Assembly (NCBI GenBank): GCA_016703265.1
Contig: JADJCK010000001.1
Coordinates: 62,001 to 126,000, forward strand
Direction: 5' to 3'
Length of the DNA: 64,000 nucleotides
DNA from: a bacterium
GTDB taxonomy: Bacteria; Krumholzibacteriota; Krumholzibacteriia; LZORAL124-64-63
Shown one piece after another: positions 34,030 through 42,519 of the stretch. The notes beneath the pieces are model-generated. The model saw nothing but the letters and a program-made list of their open reading frames with translations. It was not told the DNA's origin and did not search any database. The first letter of the stretch is position 1. Every line of letters starts with the position of its first letter. Made by a program: the position numbers and the translations under genes.

Positions 34030-34607
34030 TCGTTCTCGGCGACCGCGCCCAGGAAGGTCACCGTGGTGCCGGCCGGGATCGCGACCTCGTGCTCGCTGCC
34101 TTCCTCGTGGCCGTAGAAGACCAGGTCGAGGTTGGCCATGAAGACGGTCGAGCCGGCCGGGTCAGGATACCAGGGTTCCTGCTTCATCTGCTGCGGCGCG
34201 ATCACGAACGCCACCAGGAACTCGTCATTGATGGGCACGCGCGCGCTGAGCAGGCCGCGCGTCACGTTGTAGTCGACCAGCTCGGCCGGGGCGCCGGCGC
34301 CAGGGGTCCAGGTCGCGTCATAGGACGTGATGATGAACGAACTGTAGGCGCCTTCCTCGGGGATCGTGAACATCGTGTTGCCGGGGCGCGCCCAGAACAG
34401 GACGTTCACGATGTCCAGCGGCACGAAGTCGTCCGTCGGGTTGGTGGCGTCCGAGCCGGTGTTCAGTGCGGCCGAGACGATGGGCGCGCCGCCGTTGATC
34501 GACTGCACGGAGCAGACGACCCGCTGCCATTCGTTGTTATTGTTCGACGAGCAGCCGTTCACGAGCAGCGCCGCCGCGATCAGGGCGAACAGGACACGGG
34601 ATTTCAC
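34026..34607 (-). CDS. Small lipoprotein of unknown function
   Basis: 193-aa predicted lipoprotein. The signal peptide MKSRVLFALIAAALLVNGC ends in the lipobox LVNGC (Cys19), followed by SSNNNNE with no Asp at +2, which favours outer-membrane sorting under the E. coli rule. The mature part is beta-rich (FIITSYDATWTPG, LDLVFYGHEEGSEHEVAIPAGTTVTFLG) and may be a single sandwich domain. No family recognised. The start is GTG (complement 34605-34607) with AGGAGG upstream. It converges with lpxK and the two stop codons overlap by four bases, so transcription of one could affect the other. Confidence 0.75.
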   Translation of the reverse strand: MKSRVLFALIAAALLVNGCSSNNNNEWQRVVCSVQSINGGAPIVSAALNTGSDATNPTDDFVPLDIVNVLFWARPGNTMFTIPEEGAYSSFIITSYDATWTPGAGAPAELVDYNVTRGLLSARVPINDEFLVAFVIAPQQMKQEPWYPDPAGSTVFMANLDLVFYGHEEGSEHEVAIPAGTTVTFLGAVAEND

Positions 34608-34758
34608 GTTTCATCCTCCTGGTGGACAGACATCCGCCGGAATGTTTATCTTCCACGGCGCTAGTGTGATCGTCCGCCGGCCGCGGGCCTTTAGCGCAAT
34701 CATCGTGCATGTTCCCAGCGGTTTCCGGGCCAGTTCCCTCCCTTCCCGGTGGTTACCC

Positions 34759-36432
34759 GTGGTATCCGCATCTTCCCGCGAGACCGTCGTCAGCCGTTGC
34801 CTGGTGATCGGTTCGGGCATTGCAGGCTTGCAATTCGCCCTGTTGGCGGCGTCCGGGGGGCCGGTGCGCGTGGTAACCAAGAAGGAAAGCCGCGAAAGCA
34901 GCACCAATTACGCCCAGGGCGGCATTGCCGCCGCGGTCTCGCCCCTCGACGATTTTGAAACCCATGTTCAGGATACCCTGGCCGCCGGCGACGGGCTCTG
35001 CCGTGAGGGCGTGGTCCGGAAGATGGTCGAGGCGGGGCCGCACCTGATCGAACGGCTGCTCAGCTACGGGGTGGACTTCAGCCGGGAAGCGGGGAGCGGC
35101 GACTTCGCGCTCGGACGTGAGGGAGGCCACACGCAGCGCAGGGTGCTGCACTGCCGCGACCTGACCGGGCGCGAGATCGAGGAGCGCCTTCTCGCCGCCT
35201 GCACGGCGCACGCGAACATCAGCGTGGACGAGGACCACATGGGCCTTGAACTGGTGCGCGGCCGCGAGGTCGGGTTGACCGCCGAAGCGGGCGAGCGCAT
35301 CGTCGGCGCGCGCGTGCTCGACCGACGCACGCGCCGGGTCGTGCTGCACCTGGCCGATGCCGTGGTGCTGGCCACGGGCGGCTGCGGCAAGGTCTATCTC
35401 TACACGAGCAATCCCGACATCGCGACCGGCGACGGCCTGGCGATGGCCTTCCGTGCCGGCGCCGAACTGCGCAACCTCGAGTTCGTCCAGTTCCATCCCA
35501 CCTGCCTCTACCACGCCGAGGCCAAGAGTTTCCTCATCAGCGAGGCCGTGCGCGGCGAAGGCGCGGTGCTCATCAATCATCGCGGCGTACGCTTCATGGC
35601 GCGGCATCATCCGCAGGCCGACCTGGCGCCGCGCGATGCCGTAGCGCGGGCAATAGACCAGGAAATGAAGGGCAGCGGCGAGCCCTGTGTCTACCTGGAC
35701 CTGAGGCACCTGGACCGTGCGATGGTCGAACAGCGCTTCCCGAACCTGGTGGCTGCGTGCCGGCGCTACGGCATCGATATGGCGGGCGAACCCGTGCCCG
35801 TGGTGCCCGCCGCCCACTACATGTGCGGCGGCGTGACAACCGACCTGGACGCGCGCACCACGCTGCCGGGGCTCTTCGCGATCGGCGAAGCCGCGTGCAC
35901 CGGCATCCACGGAGCCAACCGGCTGGCCAGCAATTCACTGCTCGAAGCCGTCTATTTCGCGGAACGGGCCGCCGGCGCCGTGGCCACGGAGCCGCGTCTG
36001 TTCGGGGCGCAGGCGCCGGCCGAGGCGGCTTCCGCAGTCCTTGCGCCCCGCACCGGCGGGCATGGGGCGCCGGCCGTCGTCGTCGAGCACGACTGGGACG
36101 AACTGCGGCGCATCATGTGGGACTACGTCGGCATCGTGCGCGACCGCGAGCGGCTGGAAATCGCGCTCGGACGGGTCCGTGCGATCCGGCGCACGGTGGA
36201 ATCGGTGCGTCGGCGGTCGGCGCCGACGCCGGAGCTGGCCGAGCTCGCGAACATCGCGCTCCTCGGCGAGCTCATCGTCATCTGCGCGTTGTCGCGACCG
36301 GAGAGCCGCGGCCTGCATTTCACGCTCGACCATCCGCAGCGCCTTGAAGAGGCCGTCGACTCGGTGATCCGGCGCGGCCAGGCGTTGGGCGGCGAAGTCT
36401 GCTGGGAAGCACCGGAGCCGGACCGTGGCTGA
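34759..36432 (+). CDS. nadB: L-aspartate oxidase
   Basis: 557-aa FAD enzyme oxidising L-aspartate to iminoaspartate for quinolinate and NAD synthesis. The FAD-binding VIGSGIAGLQFALLA lies near residues 16-30. SSTNYAQGGIAAAV, GREGGHTQRRVLH, FVQFHPTCLYH and the active-site AAHYMCGGVTTDLDARTTLPGLFAIGEAACTG segments are typical; the last distinguishes this fold from fumarate reductase. The C-terminal helical domain includes the long MWDYVGIVRDRERLE segment. The start is GTG 34759, just before the conserved N-terminus. The gene overlaps the methyltransferase gene by eight bases. nadA and nadC are not in the window. Confidence 0.93.
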   Translation: MVSASSRETVVSRCLVIGSGIAGLQFALLAASGGPVRVVTKKESRESSTNYAQGGIAAAVSPLDDFETHVQDTLAAGDGLCREGVVRKMVEAGPHLIERLLSYGVDFSREAGSGDFALGREGGHTQRRVLHCRDLTGREIEERLLAACTAHANISVDEDHMGLELVRGREVGLTAEAGERIVGARVLDRRTRRVVLHLADAVVLATGGCGKVYLYTSNPDIATGDGLAMAFRAGAELRNLEFVQFHPTCLYHAEAKSFLISEAVRGEGAVLINHRGVRFMARHHPQADLAPRDAVARAIDQEMKGSGEPCVYLDLRHLDRAMVEQRFPNLVAACRRYGIDMAGEPVPVVPAAHYMCGGVTTDLDARTTLPGLFAIGEAACTGIHGANRLASNSLLEAVYFAERAAGAVATEPRLFGAQAPAEAASAVLAPRTGGHGAPAVVVEHDWDELRRIMWDYVGIVRDRERLEIALGRVRAIRRTVESVRRRSAPTPELAELANIALLGELIVICALSRPESRGLHFTLDHPQRLEEAVDSVIRRGQALGGEVCWEAPEPDRG

Positions 36433-37219
36433 GCCGTGGTACGGGGTCGCCTTCGGCGCATTCTATCCCTGTCTCTACAGCCATCGTGACGACGACGAGG
36501 CGCGCCGCTGCGTGGATACGCTGGCGCGCCTGGCACCGCTCGGGAACGCGGAAGGACGCCCACTGCTCGCTCTCGGCTGCGGCGACGGTCGTCATCTCGC
36601 CCGGTTGCGGTCGCAGGGACTGCCCGTAGCCGGGCTCGACCTCTCGCTGGCCCTGCTGCGGGCTGCGCGTGCACGCGGGCCCGGGGCGGGCCTCGTCTGT
36701 GCGGACATGCGTCGATTGCCCTTCGGCGACGGTGCGTTCGGCGCGGTCCTGTCGCTGTTCACGGCCTTCGGGTATTTTGGCGAAACGGCGGCGGACGGTG
36801 CCGGCGGGGACGCCGCGGTCATCCGCGAGATCGCGCGCGTGTCGGCGCCGGGCGGGCACTGGTTCCTCGATTTCCTGAACGCCGAACGGGTCCGCGCGGA
36901 ACTGGCCGGAGGGGCGCTCGCGCGGTCGCGCGTCGCCGGACCGCTGGCGGTGACCGAAACGCGGCGGCTGGAGGCGGGGGCCGTGGTCAAGGACGTGCGC
37001 CTGACCGGGCTCCCGGGGCGCGGCGGGGAAGCCGGGGAACTCGGCGTGGGGCCGGACGGTGTTGAGTACTCCGAGCGGGTCCGGCTGTACACGCTGGAAG
37101 ACCTTGACCAGATGGCCCGCAATGCGGGCCTGCACCGCGTGGGCGCGGCCGGTGACTACGACGGCGCTCCGCTCGGCGACGGGCCTCGCTGGCTCCTGGC
37201 TTATCGGAAGGGTTGTTGA
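36425..37219 (+). CDS. SAM-dependent methyltransferase, candidate bacillithiol N-methyltransferase
   Basis: 264-aa class I methyltransferase. Motif I is LLALGCGDGRHLARLRSQG (residues about 46-64), followed by VAGLDLS and VCADMRRLPFGDGAFGAVLSLFTAFGYF, the substrate-side Asp/Met region of the methyltransf_11/25 type. It starts at GTG 36425 inside nadB and ends three bases before bshC. Embedded directly before bshC-bshB-bshA, it is a candidate for NmbA, the enzyme reported in Chlorobiaceae to make N-methyl-bacillithiol. That link rests on position and my recall of that literature, not on a diagnostic residue. A small-molecule methyltransferase of other specificity is the alternative. Confidence 0.72.
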   Translation: MAEPWYGVAFGAFYPCLYSHRDDDEARRCVDTLARLAPLGNAEGRPLLALGCGDGRHLARLRSQGLPVAGLDLSLALLRAARARGPGAGLVCADMRRLPFGDGAFGAVLSLFTAFGYFGETAADGAGGDAAVIREIARVSAPGGHWFLDFLNAERVRAELAGGALARSRVAGPLAVTETRRLEAGAVVKDVRLTGLPGRGGEAGELGVGPDGVEYSERVRLYTLEDLDQMARNAGLHRVGAAGDYDGAPLGDGPRWLLAYRKGC

Positions 37220-37221
37220 TC

Positions 37222-38731
37222 GTGAGCCTCGGCTGGACAGCAGGTGCGCCGCTCGCGGGACTGCGAGGCGTCGATCCCGGCTTCGGCGCCTGGCTCGCCC
37301 CCGATGGCGCCGCCGCACGCGCGGTGCGGGAGGCGCTTGCCGGCGCCGGCGCGCCATCGGGTGGGGCCGCGCCGCTGTTCGCTCCCGGCAGCGGACCGGT
37401 GCCCTGCGAAGGCCTCGACGCGGCCACGGCAGCGGGACTGGTTGCCGGCAACATCGATGTTGTCGTGACGGGCCAGCAACCGGGATTCCTGGGCGGCCCG
37501 TTGCTGACACTGCTGAAGATCGCCGCCACCGTGGCACTCGCTGCCGAGAGGACCGCGGCCGGCCGGCCCTGCGTGCCCGTGTTCTGGTGCGGCGACGACG
37601 ACGACGACCTCGTGGAGGCGCTCGATCCCCTGGCCTGGGACGCGCCGAACAATCTGCTGGTGCGCGCGGACGGTCGCGCCGGCGGCGCGCAGCGGCCGCT
37701 TCGAGCGCGCGATGATCGGACTGTTGCCTGCGCGGCGCTGGTGCGGCCCCGGTGCGGCCGTGCTGCGGTCTCTTGCGGCCGGGGGCCGGCCGGGCGCGCT
37801 GGCTGCCGACCTGGCTTTGCTCTGGGAGCAGGCGCTGGCGGAGGATTGGGACTGGTCGCGCCTGAACGTGGCGGCGTTGCGCCGCCTCTTTGCCGGACAT
37901 CCGCTGCTGGTTGTCCGCGGCAACGATCCGGCGCTGCAGGCCGCAGCCGGGCCCTTCTACGCGACGGTCGCTGCGCGTCGCCCGCACTGCCGGGAACTGG
38001 CCCGCCGCGAGGGCGAGCGCATGGCCGGCACCGCGCCGATCTCGGAACGTTCCCTGGGGCGGGACCTGTTCGCCGCCGTCGACGGGCGACGCGTCTTCGT
38101 GCCCGACGGATCGCCGTTGCCGGATGCGGCGTCGCTGCGCCCCGGCGTGCTGCTGCGCAGCCTCGTGCAGGACTGGCTGCTGCAACCGGCGGCCGTGGTC
38201 GTGGGTCCCGGCGAGGCCGCCTACCTGGCGCAGCTGCTGCCGCTCTACGCCGGACTGGGCGTGCCGCGCGCGCCGCTGGTGCCGCGCCTGTTCGGCTGGG
38301 TCCTGCCGGCGGGCTTGCCTGCCGGACGGCTGGAGTCACTGGCTGCCGGGCCCTGGTTCGACCGCGCCGATGCCGAGACGCGGTCCGCGCAGTTGGCCGG
38401 CGACGCCGCCGCCGGCGTGGCCCGGGTCCTCGAACACGACCTGGGACTGCCCGCCGTGCGCGCAGCGGCCCTGGCCGCGGGGCGGGCGCGGCGCTGGCGC
38501 CGGGGCGTGGCCGCCATGCTGAAGGCCGAGGGCGCCCGGCAGTGGCAGCAGGAGCTGTCCGGCCTGCCGCCGTGGGTTCTTCCCGACGGGCAGCGCCAGG
38601 AGCGGCGGCTGGCCGCCTGTGCGACGGCGGCCCTGTACGGGGATGAGCTGGTCGAGGCGCTGGTCGGCGCGGCGCGGGCCCACCTGCTTGCCGGTGCCGG
38701 CGGGGACTGGCGCGAGTACCATGTCAAGTGA
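37222..38731 (+). CDS. bshC: Bacillithiol synthase BshC (cysteine-adding enzyme), frame broken once
   Basis: Adds L-cysteine to GlcN-malate in the last step of bacillithiol synthesis. The first part (37222 to about 37680) holds VVVTGQQPGFLGGPLLTLLKIA and PVFWCGDDDDDLVEA, the BshC hallmarks. The second part lies one base later in frame (about 37682-38731) and includes GRFERAMIGLLP, VVVGPGEAAYLAQLLPLYAGLGVPRAPLVPR and the C-terminal coil. Together they give about 503 aa, the usual BshC length. The break lies in GCGCCGGCGGCGCGC near 37675-37690 and looks like one extra base. GTG 37222 has GGAAGGG nine bases upstream. Confidence 0.85.
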
Positions 38732-38782
38732 TCTCCGGACAGATGCGGAGGACACATCCGCGCACTCCCGAACGAGGAAGCG

Positions 38783-39550
38783 ATGATCAACGAGAAAGAC
38801 CCGGGCTGTGACCTGCTGGTCGTGTCGCCGCATCCGGACGATGCCGAGATCGGCGTCGGCGGTCTGCTGGCCGCGCTGTGCGCCCGCGGGCACCGCGTCT
38901 GGGCGCTGGAACTGACCCGCGGGGAGCTCGGCACGAACGCCGGGCCGGAGGAGCGCTGGTCCGAGGCGGTGGCGGCAGCCGATGTGCTGGGGCTTACCGG
39001 GCGTGTGCAGTTGACGCTGCCCGACGGGTTCGTCCATGGGGAGGACCCGGCCCAGGCCGCGGCGGTCGTGGCGGTGATCCGCCGCCTGCGCCCTGCCTGG
39101 CTGGTGACCGCGCCCGAACCGCGCCGCCATCCCGACCACCAGGCCACTCCCGGCCTGGTTGAGCGCGCCGTCTTCCTGGCACGCCTTCCCGCCTGGCAGC
39201 CCGCCCTGCCCGCCCACCGGCTGCACGGCGCCCCGGCGCTGCCGGAGGCCGTCGATCGCTGGGAAACGCTGACGGTGGCGCAGGTGACGCCCGAGGATGA
39301 GCACCCGTCGCTGCTGTTCGACATCAGCGCGCACTGGGAGCGGAAGCTGGAAGCCCTGGCCTGCTACCGCAGCCAGCTGCGCCGTGACGACGGCCGCCGC
39401 GCCACGGTGATCAACGATCCCGCCTTCCTGCAGCGGATCGAGGATCGCGCCCGCCGCTGGGGGCGGCAGGGCGGCGTCGCCCTGGCCGAGGCCCTGACCA
39501 CCCGGCAGGTGCCGGTGCTGGCGGACCTGCCCGCGGAGCCGTGGCGCTGA
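38783..39550 (+). CDS. bshB1: Bacillithiol biosynthesis deacetylase BshB1
   Basis: 255-aa PIG-L/LmbE-family zinc deacetylase that removes acetate from GlcNAc-malate. The metal site is SPHPDDAEIG (residues about 15-24) and RRHPDHQA (near 115); TRGELGTNAG is the family loop after strand 2. The C-terminal helix DISAHWERKLEALACYRSQL is typical of the BshB1 group. ATG 38783 follows a 51-base gap after bshC; its stop overlaps the bshA start. Confidence 0.92.
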   Translation: MINEKDPGCDLLVVSPHPDDAEIGVGGLLAALCARGHRVWALELTRGELGTNAGPEERWSEAVAAADVLGLTGRVQLTLPDGFVHGEDPAQAAAVVAVIRRLRPAWLVTAPEPRRHPDHQATPGLVERAVFLARLPAWQPALPAHRLHGAPALPEAVDRWETLTVAQVTPEDEHPSLLFDISAHWERKLEALACYRSQLRRDDGRRATVINDPAFLQRIEDRARRWGRQGGVALAEALTTRQVPVLADLPAEPWR

Positions 39551-40713
39551 TGAAGATGCCCGCCATCGGCATCACCTGCTATCCCACCCAGGGCGGAAGC
39601 GGCGTCGTGGCCACCGAGTTGGGGCTGCACCTGGCCCGCATGGGCTGCGAGGTGCACTTCATCGCCACGCACCTGCCGTTCCGGCTCGAGTCGTACCACC
39701 AGAACATCTTCTACCACCCGGTCGAGATCCCGCAGTACCCGGTGTTCCAGCACCCGCCGTACACGCTGAGCCTGGCCTCGACGATGCATGACGTCGCGTT
39801 GCGCTGCGGGCTGGACATCCTGCACGTGCACTACGCGATTCCCCACGCAGCGGGAGCCTACCTGGCGCGCCAGATGCTGGGCGCCGATCGCATCAAGCTG
39901 GTCACGACGCTGCACGGCACCGACATCACGCTGGTGGGCCAGGAGCCGTCCTACTACCCGATCACGAAATTCCTGATCGAGCAGAGCGATGCGGTGACCG
40001 CCGTTTCCGGCTTCCTGCGCGACGAGACCGTGCGCGTGTTCGGCGGTGGCCGCGACATCGAGGTGATCCCCAACTTCGTCGATGCCCGGCTCTACACGCC
40101 GCAGCGCGACGAAGCCGTGCGCGCCCGGTTCGCGGCGCCCGACGAGAAGCTGCTCGTGCATGCCTCCAACTTCCGCAAGGTCAAGAACCCCCGCGCCGTG
40201 GTGGAGGTGTTCGCACGCGTGGCGGCCGTCGTGCCTTCGCGCCTGCTGCTGATCGGCGACGGGCCCGAGATGCCTTCGGTGCGCGAGGACCTGGCGGGCC
40301 GCGGACTGCTGGACCGCGTCACGTTCCTGGGAGCGGTGACCGGGCTCGAGGACCTGCTTCCCGCCTGTGACCTGCTCCTGCTGCCGTCATTGCACGAGTC
40401 GTTCGGGCTGGTCGCACTGGAGGCCATGGCCTGCGGCGTCGTGCCGCTGGCCACCAGCCGGGGCGGGGCGGGGGAGTTCATTCACGACGGCGTCAACGGC
40501 TACCTCCGCGATCCCGACGACATGGAGGGCATGGTCGCCGCCGCCCTGCTGGTGCTGGGCGACGAGTCCCTGCGACAGCACCTGGCCGAGGAGGCGCGGC
40601 GCGACGCGGCCGGCGACTTCGGGGCCCCGTGCGTGGTGAAGAAGTACCTTGATCTCTATGACCGGCTCCTGGCGCCGGGCGGCCTGCGCGTGAGCTTTCG
40701 CCGCGATAGTTGA
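39550..40713 (+). CDS. bshA: L-malate glycosyltransferase BshA
   Basis: 387-aa GT4 glycosyltransferase that makes GlcNAc-malate from UDP-GlcNAc and L-malate, first step of bacillithiol synthesis. The opening IGITCYPTQGGSGVVATELGLHLA is diagnostic; HVHYAIPHAAGAYLAR, TTLHGTDITLVG, IPNFVD, ASNFRKVKN and the donor-site SLHESFGLVALEAMACGV follow. ATG 39550 overlaps the bshB1 stop (TGATG); in-frame GTG 39541 would add three residues. With bshB1 and bshC it forms a complete bacillithiol pathway. Confidence 0.95.
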   Translation: MKMPAIGITCYPTQGGSGVVATELGLHLARMGCEVHFIATHLPFRLESYHQNIFYHPVEIPQYPVFQHPPYTLSLASTMHDVALRCGLDILHVHYAIPHAAGAYLARQMLGADRIKLVTTLHGTDITLVGQEPSYYPITKFLIEQSDAVTAVSGFLRDETVRVFGGGRDIEVIPNFVDARLYTPQRDEAVRARFAAPDEKLLVHASNFRKVKNPRAVVEVFARVAAVVPSRLLLIGDGPEMPSVREDLAGRGLLDRVTFLGAVTGLEDLLPACDLLLLPSLHESFGLVALEAMACGVVPLATSRGGAGEFIHDGVNGYLRDPDDMEGMVAAALLVLGDESLRQHLAEEARRDAAGDFGAPCVVKKYLDLYDRLLAPGGLRVSFRRDS

Positions 40714-40737
40714 CAGATCGGCGGACGCACCTACAAT
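40710..40737 (+). promoter_or_regulatory. Strong sigma-70-type promoter for Minf_1886-family gene
   Basis: TTGACA (6 of 6) and TACAAT (5 of 6) are separated by 16 bases. The -35 overlaps the bshA stop codon; the leader before the next gene is about 38 bases. This is one of the best promoter matches in the window. Confidence 0.65.
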
Positions 40738-40781
40738 GACCGCACGGCGCTGCCGGACGGGCGCGCCCAAGGACGTGAGGC

Positions 40782-41159
40782 GTGAGCGAGACCCTGGAAC
40801 TGCTGCAGACGATCCACGACCTGGCCGGGCGCCGCGGGGTGTTCCGTCAGGACGCGTATTTCTTCGTGCTCGAGGCCCTCGAGAGCGCTGCCGCCGAGCA
40901 CCCGGAGCGGCCGGACGTCACCGGAGAGGATCTCCTGGCGGCCGTGCGCGAACTGGGCCGGGAGCGCTTTGGCGTGATGGCTCCCGAGGTCTTCCGCGCC
41001 TGGGGCGTTCGCGCGACGATCGATTTCGGACGGGTAGTGTTCCACCTTGTGGAAGCCGGCCTCCTGAAGAAGCGGGAACGCGACTCCTTGAGCGACTTCA
41101 TCGACAAGTTCGACTTCGACGACGCCTTCTCCCTGAAGGTGATGCGGGGGCAGGCCTGA
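40782..41159 (+). CDS. Minf_1886 family protein
   Basis: 125-aa soluble, acidic, mostly helical protein matching the uncharacterised Minf_1886 family (named from Methylacidiphilum and seen in several non-proteobacterial phyla). Characteristic stretches are DAYFFVLEALE, VTGEDLLAAVRELGRERFGVMAPEVFRAWGVR and VVFHLVEAGLLKKRERDSLSDF, with a closing FDFDDAF. It has no signal peptide, cysteines or membrane helix. The start is GTG 40782 after GAGG. It has its own strong promoter, so it is probably well expressed. Function unknown. Confidence 0.8.
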   Translation: MSETLELLQTIHDLAGRRGVFRQDAYFFVLEALESAAAEHPERPDVTGEDLLAAVRELGRERFGVMAPEVFRAWGVRATIDFGRVVFHLVEAGLLKKRERDSLSDFIDKFDFDDAFSLKVMRGQA

Positions 41160-41355
41160 GGGCCGGCTGGCGCCCGCGGGAACCGGAGACCATTTTCCGG
41201 GTTGACCGATATTCGGGTCGCGCAGCGGCCCACCCCACGACGGATGGCCGCCGGCCGCAGGCGGCGCCGGGCCAGGAGGGCCCGGCCGGATCCGGTCCGG
41301 ACGGAGCGAGACCGGGACCCCGCTGGCGACCACCATCCTCCGCCAAGGAGAGCCC

Positions 41356-42093
41356 ATGGCCCTCACCTTTGCCGCGGCATTGACGCCGGTGCCGTTCCTG
41401 GGCGCCCTGACGGCGGGCGACATCATCGCGCTCATCAACACCTCGACATTCTTCGGCAAGTTCATCCTGTTCGTGCTGCTGGTGATGTCGGTGCTGTCGT
41501 GGGCCGTGTTCATCGACAAGGCCCGCACCTACGCCAAGCTGCGCCGTGGCCACCTCGTTTTCTGGGAACACTGCGAGCGCTGGCTGGCGGACGAGGTGAG
41601 CCGGCGTGACCTCGACGCCTGGTGCAAGGCGCACAGTGACCTGCCCCTGTGCAGCCTGATGACCGAGGCCGGCGGTGCCCGCGACCAGGCGGCCGTGCGG
41701 CGGGCGAGCGAACGCGTGATCTACCTCGAGGTCGAGCACCTCGAGCGCTACGTGATCCTGCTGTCGACCACCGTCACGGTGGCGCCCTTCCTGGGCCTGC
41801 TGGGCACGGTGTGGGGGATCATGGCCAGCTTCTGGGGCATGGCCTCGATGCACAGCGCCAATCTCACCGTGGTGGCGCCGGGCATCGCCGAAGCGCTCAT
41901 CACGACCGTGGCCGGACTGGGCGCGGCCATTCCGGCGGTCATCTTCTACAACATGCTGGTGCGCAAGATCGATCTGGTGGCCAACGAGTTGGACCGCCTG
42001 CGGACGATCCTCGAGGAGGCTGCGACCGGCGAGGGCGCAACGTCGCGTGACGCGGCGCGCCGCCCCGAGCGGCACGAGCGGGAGACCATCTGA
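41356..42093 (+). CDS. tolQ: TolQ/ExbB/MotA-family proton channel protein
   Basis: 245-aa inner-membrane stator of the Tol-Pal system, which uses proton motive force to draw in the outer membrane at division. Three membrane helices are visible (FFGKFILFVLLVMSVLSWAVFI; VILLSTTVTVAPFLGLLGTVWGIMASF; ALITTVAGLGAAIPAVIFYNML), with the conserved Thr/Pro/Gly channel residues in helices 2 and 3. ATG 41356 follows AAGGAG. A 196-base gap upstream shows no clear promoter. The neighbours tolR, tolA, tolB, pal and cpoB identify it as TolQ over ExbB. Confidence 0.92.
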   Translation: MALTFAAALTPVPFLGALTAGDIIALINTSTFFGKFILFVLLVMSVLSWAVFIDKARTYAKLRRGHLVFWEHCERWLADEVSRRDLDAWCKAHSDLPLCSLMTEAGGARDQAAVRRASERVIYLEVEHLERYVILLSTTVTVAPFLGLLGTVWGIMASFWGMASMHSANLTVVAPGIAEALITTVAGLGAAIPAVIFYNMLVRKIDLVANELDRLRTILEEAATGEGATSRDAARRPERHERETI

Positions 42094-42518
42094 TGGCGCC
42101 TACCCGCCGTCGCGGCTATTCGGCCATGGCCACGATCAACATCACGTCGCTGGTCGACGTGACCATGTGCATGCTGATCATCTTCATGCTCACGGCGCCG
42201 TACATCCAGGGCGGCGTAGAGGTGAACCTCCCGGAGACGGAGACCCGCGAGGTCATCGTGAAGGAAGGTCCCGTCATCTCGGTGACGGCTACGCGGCAGG
42301 TGTTCTTCCAGGAGCAGGCCGTGGCGATGGATGAACTCGCCTCGCTGCTGGCGCCGTGGTCGGACCAGAAGGACAAGGTGCCGGTGTACCTGCGCTGCGA
42401 CGAGGAAGTGCCGTACGGCTTCGTCCTGAAGCTGATGGCGGCCGTCGAGCGCGAGGGATTCGTCAACCTGAGCCTGGTGGCCGACCAGCCGGTGGCCACC
42501 CCGGCGCGGAAGCCCTGA
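42093..42518 (+). CDS. tolR: TolR/ExbD-family protein
   Basis: 141-aa partner of TolQ. A single helix contains the proton-carrying Asp (INITSLVDVTMCMLIIFML, about residues 15-33), followed by a periplasmic domain (VEVNLPETETREVIVKEGPVISVT ... EVPYGFVLKLMAAVEREGF). The ATG overlaps the tolQ stop by one base. TolQR energises TolA. Confidence 0.9.
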   Translation: MAPTRRRGYSAMATINITSLVDVTMCMLIIFMLTAPYIQGGVEVNLPETETREVIVKEGPVISVTATRQVFFQEQAVAMDELASLLAPWSDQKDKVPVYLRCDEEVPYGFVLKLMAAVEREGFVNLSLVADQPVATPARKP

Positions 42519-42519
42519 C

